NCBI GenBank assembly: GCA_023412195.1
Contig: JAEYNZ010000108.1
Coordinates: forward strand, 1-42,526
From: Bacteroidota bacterium
Lineage (GTDB): Bacteria > Bacteroidota > Bacteroidia > Bacteroidales > Prolixibacteraceae
Reading direction: 5' to 3'
DNA length: 42,526 bases
Shown here piece after piece: positions 1 to 9,026 of the stretch. Every line of letters starts with the position of its first letter. The first letter of the stretch is position 1. A program made the position numbers and the translations under genes. The notes below the pieces were generated by a model. It was given only the letters and a program-made list of their open reading frames with translations, searched no databases and was not told the origin of the DNA.

Positions 1-112
1 GTATAAGTATAGTATAAGTATAGTATAAGTATAGTATAAGTATAGTATAAGTATAGTATAAGTATAGTATAAGTATAGTATAAGTATAGTATAAGTATAG
101 TATAAGTATAGT
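1..112. repeat. 11-bp tandem repeat array (about 10 copies), cut by window edge
   Basis: The window opens with about ten perfect head-to-tail copies of the 11-bp unit GTATAAGTATA, ending at the GT before CCGGATAT near 113. The unit is almost purely A/T and nearly self-complementary (TATA-A-GTATA), so single strands could fold back. The left boundary is outside the window, so the true copy number is unknown. It lies downstream of the 3' end of the hybrid sensor kinase on the minus strand. Perfect copies suggest recent expansion or slippage. An assembly artefact at a contig end is also possible. Confidence 0.95.
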
Positions 113-183
113 CCGGATATAAAAGGATGATAAAGAAATACTGAAGATATAGGGAAATGAAAGGGAGGAGGTGAGCGAAATTA

Positions 184-3100
184 CTATAATTTCACTGTTG
201 TGCCGGTACCCAAATATTTTTCAATGGTTCTGACAAGATCTTCTGCCATGACAGGTTTTGTAAGATAATCATTGCAGCCGGCTTCCAGTGCTTTTTCCTT
301 GTCACCTGCAAGGGCATATGCTGTTTGTGCAATTATGGGTATCGAACTTCCAGTTTTCCTGATTTCCCTTGTGGCAGTCAGCCCGTCCATTACCGGCATT
401 TTTATATCCATCAGGATAAGGGAAATATCAGGTGTCGAACTATAAAGGTCAATTGCAGCTTGCCCGTCAGAGGCCCTGAGTATATTATAGTTGTAATATG
501 AAAGAACCGAATCAAAAAACATAAAGCTGAAATCATCGTCTTCAGCAACGAGAATTGTTCTCTTTTCAGAAGAACTATGTTGTTCAGCCGGTTCGTTTGA
601 ATTTTCAACGTGGACTTCTGATTTGGTATATGGTATGGTAAAAAAGAAAGTGCTACCTTGTCCAACAACAGATTCGACCCATATCTTACCACCCAGAACT
701 TCTGTGTAAGCTTTGGAAATAGACAGCCCGAGACCCGATCCTTCATGTGCCCTGGTCAAACTCATATCGGCATGCACAAACCGGTGGAATATAGCTTCAA
801 TCCTGTCTGATGGGATGCCTTTGCCGGTATCTCTAATATAAAATACTAAATTTCCGTCTTTAAAATAGTTTCCAAAATTAACAGATCCATGTGAAGTAAA
901 CTTGATGGCATTGCGAAGCATATTTCCAAGTATACTGTTCAGTTTGTGGGAATCGGTATGTACAAATGCATTTTCTCCTGTTAAATGGCTATCCAGGTTA
1001 AGTTGAAGACCCTTTTCCTGAGCCTGGATTTGGAAGAAACTGTACTGGTATTGCATTATCTCTTCAACATCAGTATCTGTGGCATTCACTTCGATTTCAC
1101 CCTGCTCAATCTTTGATACCTCGATAATGTCATTGATGGTGTCAAGCAATCTTTTTCCACTTTTCTTCACAATGTCAATATAATCTTTCTGAAGTCCTTT
1201 TTCCAAATCGGGCAAATCGAGCAAATTAATAAAACCGAGGATTCCATTCATTGGGGTGCGGATTTCATGGCTCATATTTGCCAGAAAAGCCGACTTCAGC
1301 CTGTCGCTTTCCTCTGCTTTCAGCTTAGCCCTGAGCAGCTCTTCCCTGTTTTTCTTTATTTCAGTTATATCTTGTTTAATTGCTACAAAGTGAGTGATTT
1401 TATTTTTTGAATTCATGAGGGGAGAGATGCTCAAATATTCCCAGAAAAGTTCCCCATTTTTCTTTTTATTAAGAATTTCACCATACCAGTTTTTCCCGCT
1501 TAAAATTGTATCCCACAGATTTGAATAAAAATCATGATCATGGTACCCGGATTGTAAAAAATTTGCTTTTTTACCGATTATCTCTTCTCGCGTATACCCG
1601 GTAATTGAAAAAAACATGGGATTTGCATAAATAATTTCGCTTTGCCTGTTGGTAATGACAATGCTTTCGGGGCTGCGTTCCACTGCAAGGTTGATCAGGT
1701 CAAGTGTTTGTTCTATTTCCTTCATTTCAGAAACATCGAACAATATGGAGTGGATGATATCCTGTTCCTCCAATTGTATCAAGCTGCTGGTGACATCGAG
1801 AAACTTGGTATTTCCATCTTTTGTTTTGACTTCAACAACACCATGAAAAGTTTTTTCTTTTTTAATCCGATTTCTGCCCGATTCGAGATATTTAAGCGGA
1901 ATATGTGCAAGTTTGTAAACGGGCATCTGTAACATTTCGGAAATACTCCATCCAAGTAATTGTGATGCAGCAAGATTAGCATTGATAATAGTTCCTTTTT
2001 CAGGTTCAATCAAAAGCTTTGCAACTTTGTGGTTTTCAAAAACGTTGCGGAACTTCTTTTCACTTTCTATTAACTGCTTTTCAGTCTCCTTTCTTGAAAT
2101 GGCATTCGACAGAATATTCCCAATCATTTGCAGTAATGTCATGTCTTCCTGTGTCCACTCTCTTTTTTCAACAGTATAGTCAAAACCTACAAAGCCATTT
2201 AGCTGGTCTTGTATGAATAGCGGAATTACAAGTATGGATTTAATATTCTGGGCCTCCAAAATTTCCATTTCTGCATTTGCTTCAGCAGGCAGGGATGACA
2301 CTTCAGGTACATTTATTATTTCATGGTTTGTAAGTTTTTTCATCCACCAGGGAAAATTTGTTGCCGGAATATCTTTCAGCCTGTCAATCTGCGGAGATAC
2401 ACCCTTATTACACCATTCATGTGTATTGTTCATCAGATTACCATCCTTCGTAAACCGGAATACATAGGCACGGCTGGCATTACTTAATTTTCCAATATGA
2501 TGTAAAGATTCAATAATAGCGTGATTCAGCTCGTAAAAGCCTACAAAACGAGAAGAAATAAACGATATGGTTTTTTCGATCTTAAGTTTTTGTTTCAGGT
2601 TGTTTTTCAGAATTTTTTCTTCTGTAACATCAATGAGGGAAAACATCAGTTTAGGAGGCTGTCCCGGCAATCCATCTATAAGACTGGCTGAAAGCATAAC
2701 ATGGAATGTGTTTCCATTTTTGTCAGGTTCAATCACTTCTCCCTGCCATTCTCCCTTTTGTAGTAAATCAGGAATAATATTTTCCATGTTGAACGATGAC
2801 CAAAGCAGATTGAAATTCATGCCGACCACTTCCTCTGCAGATTCATATATCCATAACTTTAAAAAAGCCTGATTGGCATAGGTAATTCTGCCGCTAAGAT
2901 CGGTGAAGGCTATACCATAAAGGGTATTTGCCAGTGCTGATTCCTTTTCCCTCAACGCAAGTTCTGTCTTTTTTTGTTCAGTCACATCCTCTATATATCC
3001 TTCAATATAGATTGGATCATTATTGTGGAAAAAAGTTCTTCCTTTTTCAATGACGTATTTTTCTTTATTATCTGCAGTGATGATGCGGTATTCAAGCACA

Positions 3101-3762
3101 AAAGTCTCATCAGTTCGCATTGCATCCCATATCTGTTTCCTGATCCTTTCCCTGTCTTCCGGGTGAATAATGTTATTATAGGTTATATCTGAATTTTCAA
3201 GAAGATTCTTTGCCGGATACCCTGTCAGTTCCTTACATTTTTTACTGACATAAATCATGGTCCAGTTTTCATCAGCTTTGCAACGGTAAGCCATGCCTGG
3301 AAGATTTTTTGCAAAAGAATTCAAGAAAGTTTCTGAATTCATTGCTTCCTGTTCATTGGCTTGTTCTTCAGTTAAAGTAGTAATAAAGGTATGATAGATG
3401 ATACTTTTATCATCCGTGCTTGTTTTGATCGGAAAAACTGAGACCGAAAGCCATTTGTAATTCGGAGAAGCAGGATTTAATAAGCCTATTATTACATGAT
3501 TTACAGGATTACCTGTTTCTCTTGCAATATTGAATGGCATTTCCGAAGAAGGGAAGGGAGAACCATCCTGTTTAACCGCATATTTATATAAAACATCAGG
3601 GTAATCTTCCTGTAGCCGGAGTAGTGAAATTCCAAACAGTTTTTCAAATTCAGGATTTGCATATAAAACACGAGCTTGATGATCCTGTATTATAATTGCT
3701 GGACAAAATTGGTGACGGAATGGGTTTTTGGTTACAGGCTTTGGGTTTAATTCATTCTTCAT
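184..3762 (-). CDS. Hybrid sensor histidine kinase/response regulator, multi-PAS
   Basis: Senses an unknown signal and relays phosphate through an internal receiver. Domains in order: PAS at roughly residues 15-125, a PAS_3-like domain at 144-265, PAS at 275-388, GAF at 400-560, PAS at 569-685 and 687-805, HisKA around 825-890 with the H-box NMSHEIRTPMNG (His832), an HATPase domain at about 935-1050 (DTGKGIP and GSGLGLSI boxes), and a C-terminal receiver with acidic pocket EDDD and phospho-acceptor Asp1119 in LILMDIKMPVMDG. No transmembrane helix is evident, so it is probably cytosolic. The ATG at 3762 is preferred; an in-frame TTG at 3783 would add only seven residues. No output domain or partner regulator lies next to it, so its phosphate target is unknown. 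Family certain, signal unknown. Confidence 0.95.
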   Translation of the reverse strand: MKNELNPKPVTKNPFRHQFCPAIIIQDHQARVLYANPEFEKLFGISLLRLQEDYPDVLYKYAVKQDGSPFPSSEMPFNIARETGNPVNHVIIGLLNPASPNYKWLSVSVFPIKTSTDDKSIIYHTFITTLTEEQANEQEAMNSETFLNSFAKNLPGMAYRCKADENWTMIYVSKKCKELTGYPAKNLLENSDITYNNIIHPEDRERIRKQIWDAMRTDETFVLEYRIITADNKEKYVIEKGRTFFHNNDPIYIEGYIEDVTEQKKTELALREKESALANTLYGIAFTDLSGRITYANQAFLKLWIYESAEEVVGMNFNLLWSSFNMENIIPDLLQKGEWQGEVIEPDKNGNTFHVMLSASLIDGLPGQPPKLMFSLIDVTEEKILKNNLKQKLKIEKTISFISSRFVGFYELNHAIIESLHHIGKLSNASRAYVFRFTKDGNLMNNTHEWCNKGVSPQIDRLKDIPATNFPWWMKKLTNHEIINVPEVSSLPAEANAEMEILEAQNIKSILVIPLFIQDQLNGFVGFDYTVEKREWTQEDMTLLQMIGNILSNAISRKETEKQLIESEKKFRNVFENHKVAKLLIEPEKGTIINANLAASQLLGWSISEMLQMPVYKLAHIPLKYLESGRNRIKKEKTFHGVVEVKTKDGNTKFLDVTSSLIQLEEQDIIHSILFDVSEMKEIEQTLDLINLAVERSPESIVITNRQSEIIYANPMFFSITGYTREEIIGKKANFLQSGYHDHDFYSNLWDTILSGKNWYGEILNKKKNGELFWEYLSISPLMNSKNKITHFVAIKQDITEIKKNREELLRAKLKAEESDRLKSAFLANMSHEIRTPMNGILGFINLLDLPDLEKGLQKDYIDIVKKSGKRLLDTINDIIEVSKIEQGEIEVNATDTDVEEIMQYQYSFFQIQAQEKGLQLNLDSHLTGENAFVHTDSHKLNSILGNMLRNAIKFTSHGSVNFGNYFKDGNLVFYIRDTGKGIPSDRIEAIFHRFVHADMSLTRAHEGSGLGLSISKAYTEVLGGKIWVESVVGQGSTFFFTIPYTKSEVHVENSNEPAEQHSSSEKRTILVAEDDDFSFMFFDSVLSYYNYNILRASDGQAAIDLYSSTPDISLILMDIKMPVMDGLTATREIRKTGSSIPIIAQTAYALAGDKEKALEAGCNDYLTKPVMAEDLVRTIEKYLGTGTTVKL

Positions 3763-4078
3763 GGTTATAAAAAACTGCTCCAATCATGGAAAATCGTTGT
3801 AAAAAACTTGTTAACTATAAACTGAAAAGAATATATAAACTATATCTTCAGGTTGATCTATAATCGTTTTTCTTCATGGTTGCAAAATCTGGTTCATACC
3901 ACACTCGCATCGGTCAAATGCGATTTAATCGATTAGTGTAACAGTTGGTCACCCGGTTAGTTCATACAATGTTATAGAATATTGTTAATATACCCATCAT
4001 TCCACAAAATATATTATTCTTAAAATTAAATTAGATAACAGGTGATTTTCGGATAACAATTCATTATACATTTGTACC

Positions 4079-4456
4079 ATGCAGAAAGCGTTAAAAATAG
4101 CGACTGCAACGGCAGTTTTAATTCTTTATGGGATGGCTGTTTTCCATATTTATGGGATGCTGTCAATCCTTGATCAATCATCCTTCATACAGAAGAGCCA
4201 AACTGAAAGTGTATTTTTTGTTGATGAATATGATACTCCCGGTTTTGCTCTTCCTGCCAAATCATTAACAACGGTTGAAGCCGGCGGACCGGGTTCCGTT
4301 TCAAATTACCTGCTCCAAAAATATTCTGCAGTGCTCATGAAGGCTGCCTTTCAAAATTTAACTGGATCATTCTCAAGGTATGTCCCTGCATGGCTAAATA
4401 TTTCTATTGGACTTAAAGTATCAGATATCATTTTTCCTTTCCATTATTTCTGGTAA
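4079..4456 (+). CDS. Small membrane-anchored protein of unknown function
   Basis: A 125-residue protein with one hydrophobic N-terminal segment (about residues 8-30, ATATAVLILYGMAVFHIYGM), which could be an uncleaved membrane anchor. The rest is a short, mainly polar region with a hydrophobic, aromatic C-terminus (IIFPFHYFW). No family is recognised. It is divergent from the sensor kinase and lies about 100 bp upstream of another N-terminally anchored protein on the same strand. It could be a real lineage-specific gene; support is its length, an ATG start and the absence of a better frame. Confidence 0.55.
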   Translation: MQKALKIATATAVLILYGMAVFHIYGMLSILDQSSFIQKSQTESVFFVDEYDTPGFALPAKSLTTVEAGGPGSVSNYLLQKYSAVLMKAAFQNLTGSFSRYVPAWLNISIGLKVSDIIFPFHYFW

Positions 4457-4553
4457 TCCTTTACAAATAAATAGGTATTTATTGTGAAGATGTAGGTGTT
4501 AAGAGCTTATGTCTTATTATTCTGTATTGTTTTATTAATAAATTTATTTGAAA

Positions 4554-5135
4554 ATGGATTCAGGAACAATCATAACGACCATAGTATTCATCTCAGTTAT
4601 AGCTTTGCCATTTGTACTTACAGGGCTAAGCAAGAAAAGGAAGAAAAATGCCTTACTGCGAAAAATTACAGAAATGGCAACCAGTAATGGCAGTAGCATC
4701 TCAGAACATGAGTTCTGCAGTGACTTTGTGTTAGGCATCGACAGCCAGTCAAATCATGTTTATTATTTTAAAAAGAATGACAACCGGGAAGTTGCGCAAC
4801 ATATTAATCTTACAGGTTATAAAAGTTGCAAGGCTGTTACATACGGCCACTCAATAAGTGAAAACAAGAACCAGTATCATGTAACAGATAAACTGGAGTT
4901 GAATTTTTATCCTTATGAAAAGGATAAAGCCGAAATATCAATCGACTTTTATAATAGTGAGTTTGACAGGCTGACTTTAACAGGCGAACTGCAATTTGTG
5001 GAAAAGTGGGAAAAGATTTTGAATGAAAAAATTCACTTCAATCAGAAATCCCGGCGGGAAATGGGCAGCAACATAAAACTTGGCGCCACTGAAAACGGTA
5101 AAACCCATGCGCGAAAACCTAAAAGAGCTTCTTAA
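4554..5135 (+). CDS. N-terminally anchored protein of unknown function
   Basis: A protein of 193 residues starting at the ATG at 4554; a TTG two codons upstream is a weaker alternative. Residues 5-24 (TIITTIVFISVIALPFVL) form one membrane helix followed by a Lys/Arg-rich stretch (KKRKKN), consistent with an N-out, C-in topology. The remaining ~165 residues are soluble, with alternating hydrophobic residues suggesting beta structure, and the tail is basic (GKTHARKPKRAS). No known domain is recognised. A strong hairpin terminator follows 45 bp after the stop, which supports a genuine transcription unit. Confidence 0.7.
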   Translation: MDSGTIITTIVFISVIALPFVLTGLSKKRKKNALLRKITEMATSNGSSISEHEFCSDFVLGIDSQSNHVYYFKKNDNREVAQHINLTGYKSCKAVTYGHSISENKNQYHVTDKLELNFYPYEKDKAEISIDFYNSEFDRLTLTGELQFVEKWEKILNEKIHFNQKSRREMGSNIKLGATENGKTHARKPKRAS

Positions 5136-5180
5136 TTAAGAATAGTTTTTTTGATGTAATGCTAGTCAGCATTTAAATGA

Positions 5181-5207
5181 GACTGCCTTAACCGGCAGTC
5201 TTTTTTT
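5181..5207 (+). terminator. Rho-independent terminator
   Basis: Perfect 7-bp stem GACTGCC / GGCAGTC with a 6-nt loop (TTAACC), followed immediately by seven T. It ends the plus-strand unit containing the anchored protein at 4554-5135. Confidence 0.9.
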
Positions 5208-5360
5208 ATTTAATCTGCTCTGAGTCCAGCAGCACATCAATAAGTATTTGTGTATGTTGTAATTTGTAGGTAGAATTATTCCGCTTACGATTTGGAAGTT
5301 GAGGCTTTTGGTTATTAATATTTGAAAGTTTAATAAAACTGAAGTGCAATCTGCTTAAAT

Positions 5361-5395
5361 GAAAAATCTCCCTGGACTAGTCCTCCAGGGAGATT
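5361..5395 (-). terminator. Hairpin terminator for the 65-aa gene
   Basis: Perfect 11-bp stem, AATCTCCCTGG at 5365-5375 and CCAGGGAGATT at 5385-5395, with a 9-nt loop. Read on the minus strand, the hairpin runs into a T-rich tract (5361-5366 is A-rich on the plus strand). It sits 33 bp past the stop of the minus-strand gene at 5429-5626 and fits as its terminator. Confidence 0.8.
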
Positions 5396-5428
5396 AATTG
5401 ATTGTATGCTTGTGTGCCTGGGTAAAAT

Positions 5429-5626
5429 TCAGCTAACCATATTTTCCTTATAAAATACTTCATCGAGTACATCGGGATACATATCCAGATATTTATCGTA
5501 ACAATAGTTTCTTAACCATGTGATTTCCTGATTGTCTGCCCATTTAATCAGCTTGGTCAACTCGGTTTTAAATAAATTTCTTGAAATGCTTACATTCCAT
5601 AGCGTAAGTTTTGCGTAATCGATCAT
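5429..5626 (-). CDS. Small conserved-looking protein of unknown function (65 aa)
   Basis: A 65-residue protein beginning MIDYAKLTLWNVSISRNLF, helical in character with several aromatic residues (WADNQEITWLRNYCYDKYLDMYPD). No signal peptide, membrane helix or known domain is seen. It has an isolated position with its own promoter-sized upstream gap and a strong downstream hairpin, which argues for real expression. Function unknown; by its size and charge it could be a small regulatory or binding protein, but nothing in the sequence proves that. Confidence 0.65.
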   Translation of the reverse strand: MIDYAKLTLWNVSISRNLFKTELTKLIKWADNQEITWLRNYCYDKYLDMYPDVLDEVFYKENMVS

Positions 5627-5924
5627 GTTGTTATGTTTTAGTAAATAATTTTATCATTATGATATTTATAAGCCAATACCTATGCCAGGTAATGGACGGA
5701 AAGTTTAATCCATTCTTTTTAAATTCTTTATGTAAAATGCGTTTCCTGTAATTGTGGAGAATCATCTACATCAGGATGATGAAGTTCTACAAGAAATCCA
5801 CAGCATTTATACAAAGCAATGAAGTGCCAAGTGTTTATAAGTAATTAATACAATGAATCAAGTCGCGAAGAACATTCTGAGCCATATGGATGTTTTTTAT
5901 TATTACCCCTTAAAAAGGTCTGTT

Positions 5925-7298
5925 ATGAAAGCGAGTTCAAATACTATCAATATATTGCTGGCAGTTTGTCTGCTTTTTATGTTTTCATGTGCCAGTGAAG
6001 AATTGGAAGGTCCAACTGGTGTTAAATTGACACTGAAGGCAAGAACCATGTTAAAAAGTGCCTCCGATACAGTGAAAATAAATGAAGCATCTATTGGGGT
6101 GAGCAGTATTGATTTTAAACCTGAAGTTAATGAAACTAAAAGTGTAGCTGAAAAAATCGTATATAATGGTCCCTATGTAATTGATCTTCTGAATGGAAAC
6201 ACTACCCCTGAGATTAAATGGGTATTTGTTGACCCCGGAGTTTACAGGGAGGTTAAAATATCAACATCAGATGGTTTACAGGGAGGACATTCTATAATTG
6301 TGAAGGGGACTATTAAACCTGCAGGGATTAACAGGGAGGTGCCTTTTGAATTTTCAACAAAAACTGAACAGAATATAGTAGTCAAAAACAATCAGGGCAT
6401 TGTTGTTAAACAAGGTCATATCACAGAATTGATGATTGTTTTTGAAATGGCAGGTTTATTTAATGAATTTGATCTGTCTTCAGTTGAAAGAAATAGTCAG
6501 GGAGTGCTGATGCTTACAGATGAAACTGGATCGGGTATAGTAGCCGGTTTAAAGGAGAGGCTTGAAACTATAAGTAGTTTTGGCTTGTATGATTCAAATT
6601 TTAGTGACACTCAAGTGGAAACTGCCGGTCCAGGAAATAGCGGTGAACCAGGAGATAGTACCGGTTCGGGTGGTGGATCAGGACATAACAATGATAATGA
6701 TGGTAATGCCCCGGGCAGTAATCCCGGGCAGGATGTTGAAAATCCTGACCCGGGCGCCGGAAACGGAAACGATAATGATGGCAGCAGTGACGGTGATCCT
6801 GATCCGGGCCAGGGGAATTCAGGAGGAAATGATAATAAGGATGATGATTGGAATGATGACAAAGATGAAGATCCTGCTTCAGGTGGTGGAACAGATGAAG
6901 ATGATGATGGTTCCGGTGATAATTCAGATCCGGATGACAACAATTCAGATGATGGTTCAGAGAATGATTCCAGTCATGACGATGATAAAGATGAGGATGG
7001 AAGTCAAAATGATGATGGAAAAGATGATGACGATAATGACAGGGATGACGATAGAGATGATGATGGTAGAAAAGACGATGACGATGACGATGATGACGAC
7101 GACGACAAAAGTGATGAAGATAATAATGAAGGAAAGGATGATGATGATGAAAGGTCAGGCAATGGTAACTCAGGGAATGCCCCAGGTAATTCAGGGAATG
7201 CCCCAGGTAATTCAGGCAATGCCCCAGGTAACTCAGGCAATGCACCGGGTAATTCAGGTAATGGTAACAAAGGAGGAAACTCAGGTAAAGGGAAATGA
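5925..7298 (+). CDS. Acidic repeat lipoprotein (DUF4382-like N-terminal region)
   Basis: The start at 5925 gives MKASSNTINILLAVCLLFMFSC, a lipoprotein signal with a lipobox-like FMFSC; the longer upstream start adds 24 residues ahead of this signal and is disfavoured. The first ~200 mature residues resemble the layout of DUF4382 surface proteins (GPYVIDLLNG, then VFVDPGVYREVKI); this match is by eye. From about residue 225 the protein becomes a long Asp/Gly/Asn/Ser-rich, very acidic region with poly-Asp runs and DxDxDG-type patterns that could bind calcium. It ends in four NSGNAPG heptads and a Gly/Lys tail. A beta-barrel gene follows 47 bp downstream, suggesting an envelope pair. Likely surface exposed; role unknown. 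Confidence 0.85.
   Translation: MKASSNTINILLAVCLLFMFSCASEELEGPTGVKLTLKARTMLKSASDTVKINEASIGVSSIDFKPEVNETKSVAEKIVYNGPYVIDLLNGNTTPEIKWVFVDPGVYREVKISTSDGLQGGHSIIVKGTIKPAGINREVPFEFSTKTEQNIVVKNNQGIVVKQGHITELMIVFEMAGLFNEFDLSSVERNSQGVLMLTDETGSGIVAGLKERLETISSFGLYDSNFSDTQVETAGPGNSGEPGDSTGSGGGSGHNNDNDGNAPGSNPGQDVENPDPGAGNGNDNDGSSDGDPDPGQGNSGGNDNKDDDWNDDKDEDPASGGGTDEDDDGSGDNSDPDDNNSDDGSENDSSHDDDKDEDGSQNDDGKDDDDNDRDDDRDDDGRKDDDDDDDDDDDKSDEDNNEGKDDDDERSGNGNSGNAPGNSGNAPGNSGNAPGNSGNAPGNSGNGNKGGNSGKGK
7164..7259 (+). repeat. In-frame 21-bp repeats coding NSGNAPG
   Basis: Four 21-bp units (7164-7184, 7185-7205, 7206-7226, 7227-7247) plus a partial fifth encode the GNSGNAP/NSGNAPG heptad at the C-terminus of the acidic lipoprotein. 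Units differ only at a few third positions (GGG/GGC, AAC/AAT, CCA/CCG), so length changes by whole heptads would keep the reading frame. Confidence 0.9.
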
Positions 7299-7345
7299 AA
7301 TACAGAATACTTATCTTAAATCAATAAAACCAAAGTTTGGCTGAA

Positions 7346-7996
7346 ATGATAAAAAAAATTGCATCTATAATTATTGTATTGTCATATTTTTCTGTTGCTT
7401 CAGTAATAGCACAAGTATCCCTTGCACCCAAAATAGGTTTAAGCTATACTAAACTTTCTGGCGATTTAAATAATACCCGGTACATGCCAAGTGCATTTGT
7501 CGGTGGAATGATCAATGTTGATTTTGAGGGGATGCTTTCCATGCAAAGTGGTCTCTTGATTTCTGGAAAAGGGACAACCCTCTATTATGATGAAGCAGAT
7601 AAGGATGCTATGACATTATCATATTTTGAAGTTCCCTTGAATTTCATTCTGGCTGCAGGAACAGGTTCAAGTCGCGTTCAATTCTTTGCCGGTCCATATG
7701 TGGCATTTGCTGCCAAGGCGACCTATAAATACCTTGAAGATGAGGATGATCTCAAAGAAAAAATCTCCATTGGCACTTCGCCGCAGGATGAAATAAAACC
7801 TCTGGATTTCGGGGTTAATGCAGGAATAGGTTTTTTGTTTGAAGGTCTGGAAGTTCAGGCTGGTTATGGTACCTCTGTAACAACCATCTCCAATCTAAGG
7901 AATGAAAAACTTGGAAATAATATTATCTTCTTTTCTCTTGCATATTTTATCAGGCTTGATTCCAAACCATATTATGCCCCGAGAAGAAGAAGGTAA
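7346..7996 (+). CDS. Outer-membrane beta-barrel protein
   Basis: A 216-residue protein with a cleavable signal peptide (MIKKIASIIIVLSYFSVASVIAQ) followed by LAPKIGLSYTKLSGDL, typical of the PF13568-type outer membrane beta-barrel family of Bacteroidota. Alternating hydrophobic strands continue to the end, including MQSGLLISGKGTTLYY, SYFEVPLNFILAAG, GVNAGIGFLFEGLEVQAGYG and NIIFFSLAYFIRLD. The ATG at 7346 is chosen over an in-frame TTG three codons earlier. It lies 47 bp after the acidic lipoprotein on the same strand and is probably co-transcribed, so the barrel may present or anchor that protein. No transport function can be claimed from sequence. Confidence 0.85.
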   Translation: MIKKIASIIIVLSYFSVASVIAQVSLAPKIGLSYTKLSGDLNNTRYMPSAFVGGMINVDFEGMLSMQSGLLISGKGTTLYYDEADKDAMTLSYFEVPLNFILAAGTGSSRVQFFAGPYVAFAAKATYKYLEDEDDLKEKISIGTSPQDEIKPLDFGVNAGIGFLFEGLEVQAGYGTSVTTISNLRNEKLGNNIIFFSLAYFIRLDSKPYYAPRRRR

Positions 7997-8099
7997 ATAT
8001 TAAACTTTTAATATAGATTCTTTTTCCAGAGTCCTTAAATCTGCTTATTTAATCTGGTCATATATTTGATTGGCAAGAGGGCTGTTAGTTTGAGGTTCC

Positions 8100-8966
8100 C
8101 TAATCCTGGAAGTCAACCGGCATTGGATATACTGCCAGATTAACCGTGAAAACTGGTACGATTGATTCATGAACAAGCCTGGAAACAAAGCTGCCTATTT
8201 TGGTGTTGTAGTTTCCCGAATCCTGGTGCGTCCTCAGGATTACCATTCCTGGTTTTTCATTCCGTATAAAATCCAGAATGACGGCATGTTTTTCTGCACC
8301 CGGGGCTTTTATTATGCTGACATCACACTGTATGCCTCGCTGAACAAGAATATGTTTGAGTTTTTCTGCATTCCTCCAGGCCAAACTTTGTTTTTTTTCA
8401 ATATTAATAGTCAGTACAGATACAATAATAACCTTTGCCTTGTACTTTTTGGCGAAGTAAGTAGCCCATAGAAGTTTTTTTGGTGTGGATTGCAATACAT
8501 CCACCGGAATGATGATTTTAGAAATATCAGAAACTACGTAATCCTTGTTAACAACCATTACGGGACAATATGCCTTGCTGATTAACTTCTCAATATCGGA
8601 AGGATCCATTGAGCATGAAGTACCGCTCTTATTTACTATCAGGAATTCATAACCGCCTTTTTTTGATTGCCTGAGTAAAACAGGCAGAGGATCACCATTC
8701 TTGATTCGGTATGTAAAATGTTTTTGTGCCCTGGCAGGTATGGTTGTTTCGGTGAACTCACGCAGTCGGTTTAATGCATCCAGCCTCGTATTTTTCGCCC
8801 GTTTTGCATGAAACAGTGTTTCCAGGAGCGATGGCTTTTTAATAATCTGATAAACAAAAATATTCATGCCAAAAGCCTGTTGAAAGAATAATACTTGCTT
8901 AAGGACGGCAGCACCATCCTCGCACGGGGGAACCAAAGCCAGGATATTATTTGAACGGTATCTCAT
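8100..8966 (-). CDS. Tandem universal stress protein
   Basis: A 288-residue cytosolic protein made of two UspA-like domains, the usual double-domain form in Bacteroidota. The first (residues 1-~145) begins NNILALVPPCEDGAAVLKQ and ends in YCPVMVVNKDY; the second (~150-288) begins ISKIIIPVDVL and ends in SIVPVFTVN. The canonical ATP loop G-2x-G-9x-G(S/T) is not intact in either half, so nucleotide binding is doubtful. The ATG at 8966 is preceded by GGAGGAG, a rare strong Shine-Dalgarno for this window. It is followed on the opposite strand by the barrel gene, with no clear terminator between them. Confidence 0.88.
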   Translation of the reverse strand: MRYRSNNILALVPPCEDGAAVLKQVLFFQQAFGMNIFVYQIIKKPSLLETLFHAKRAKNTRLDALNRLREFTETTIPARAQKHFTYRIKNGDPLPVLLRQSKKGGYEFLIVNKSGTSCSMDPSDIEKLISKAYCPVMVVNKDYVVSDISKIIIPVDVLQSTPKKLLWATYFAKKYKAKVIIVSVLTINIEKKQSLAWRNAEKLKHILVQRGIQCDVSIIKAPGAEKHAVILDFIRNEKPGMVILRTHQDSGNYNTKIGSFVSRLVHESIVPVFTVNLAVYPMPVDFQD

Positions 8967-9026
8967 TGTGACTCCTCCATTTTGTTATCGACTAATGCAT
9001 AAACATGTACATCATATTCGGTGCGA

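Noticed and set aside
4067..4074. TACATTTG as a Bacteroidota -7 promoter element
   Set aside because: It is only 4 bp from the ATG at 4079 and has no matching upstream TTTG element at the usual distance.
6601..7245. Long open frame antisense to the acidic lipoprotein
   Set aside because: It translates the Asp/Gly-rich repeat on the opposite strand into His/Leu-rich text. It is a low-complexity shadow.
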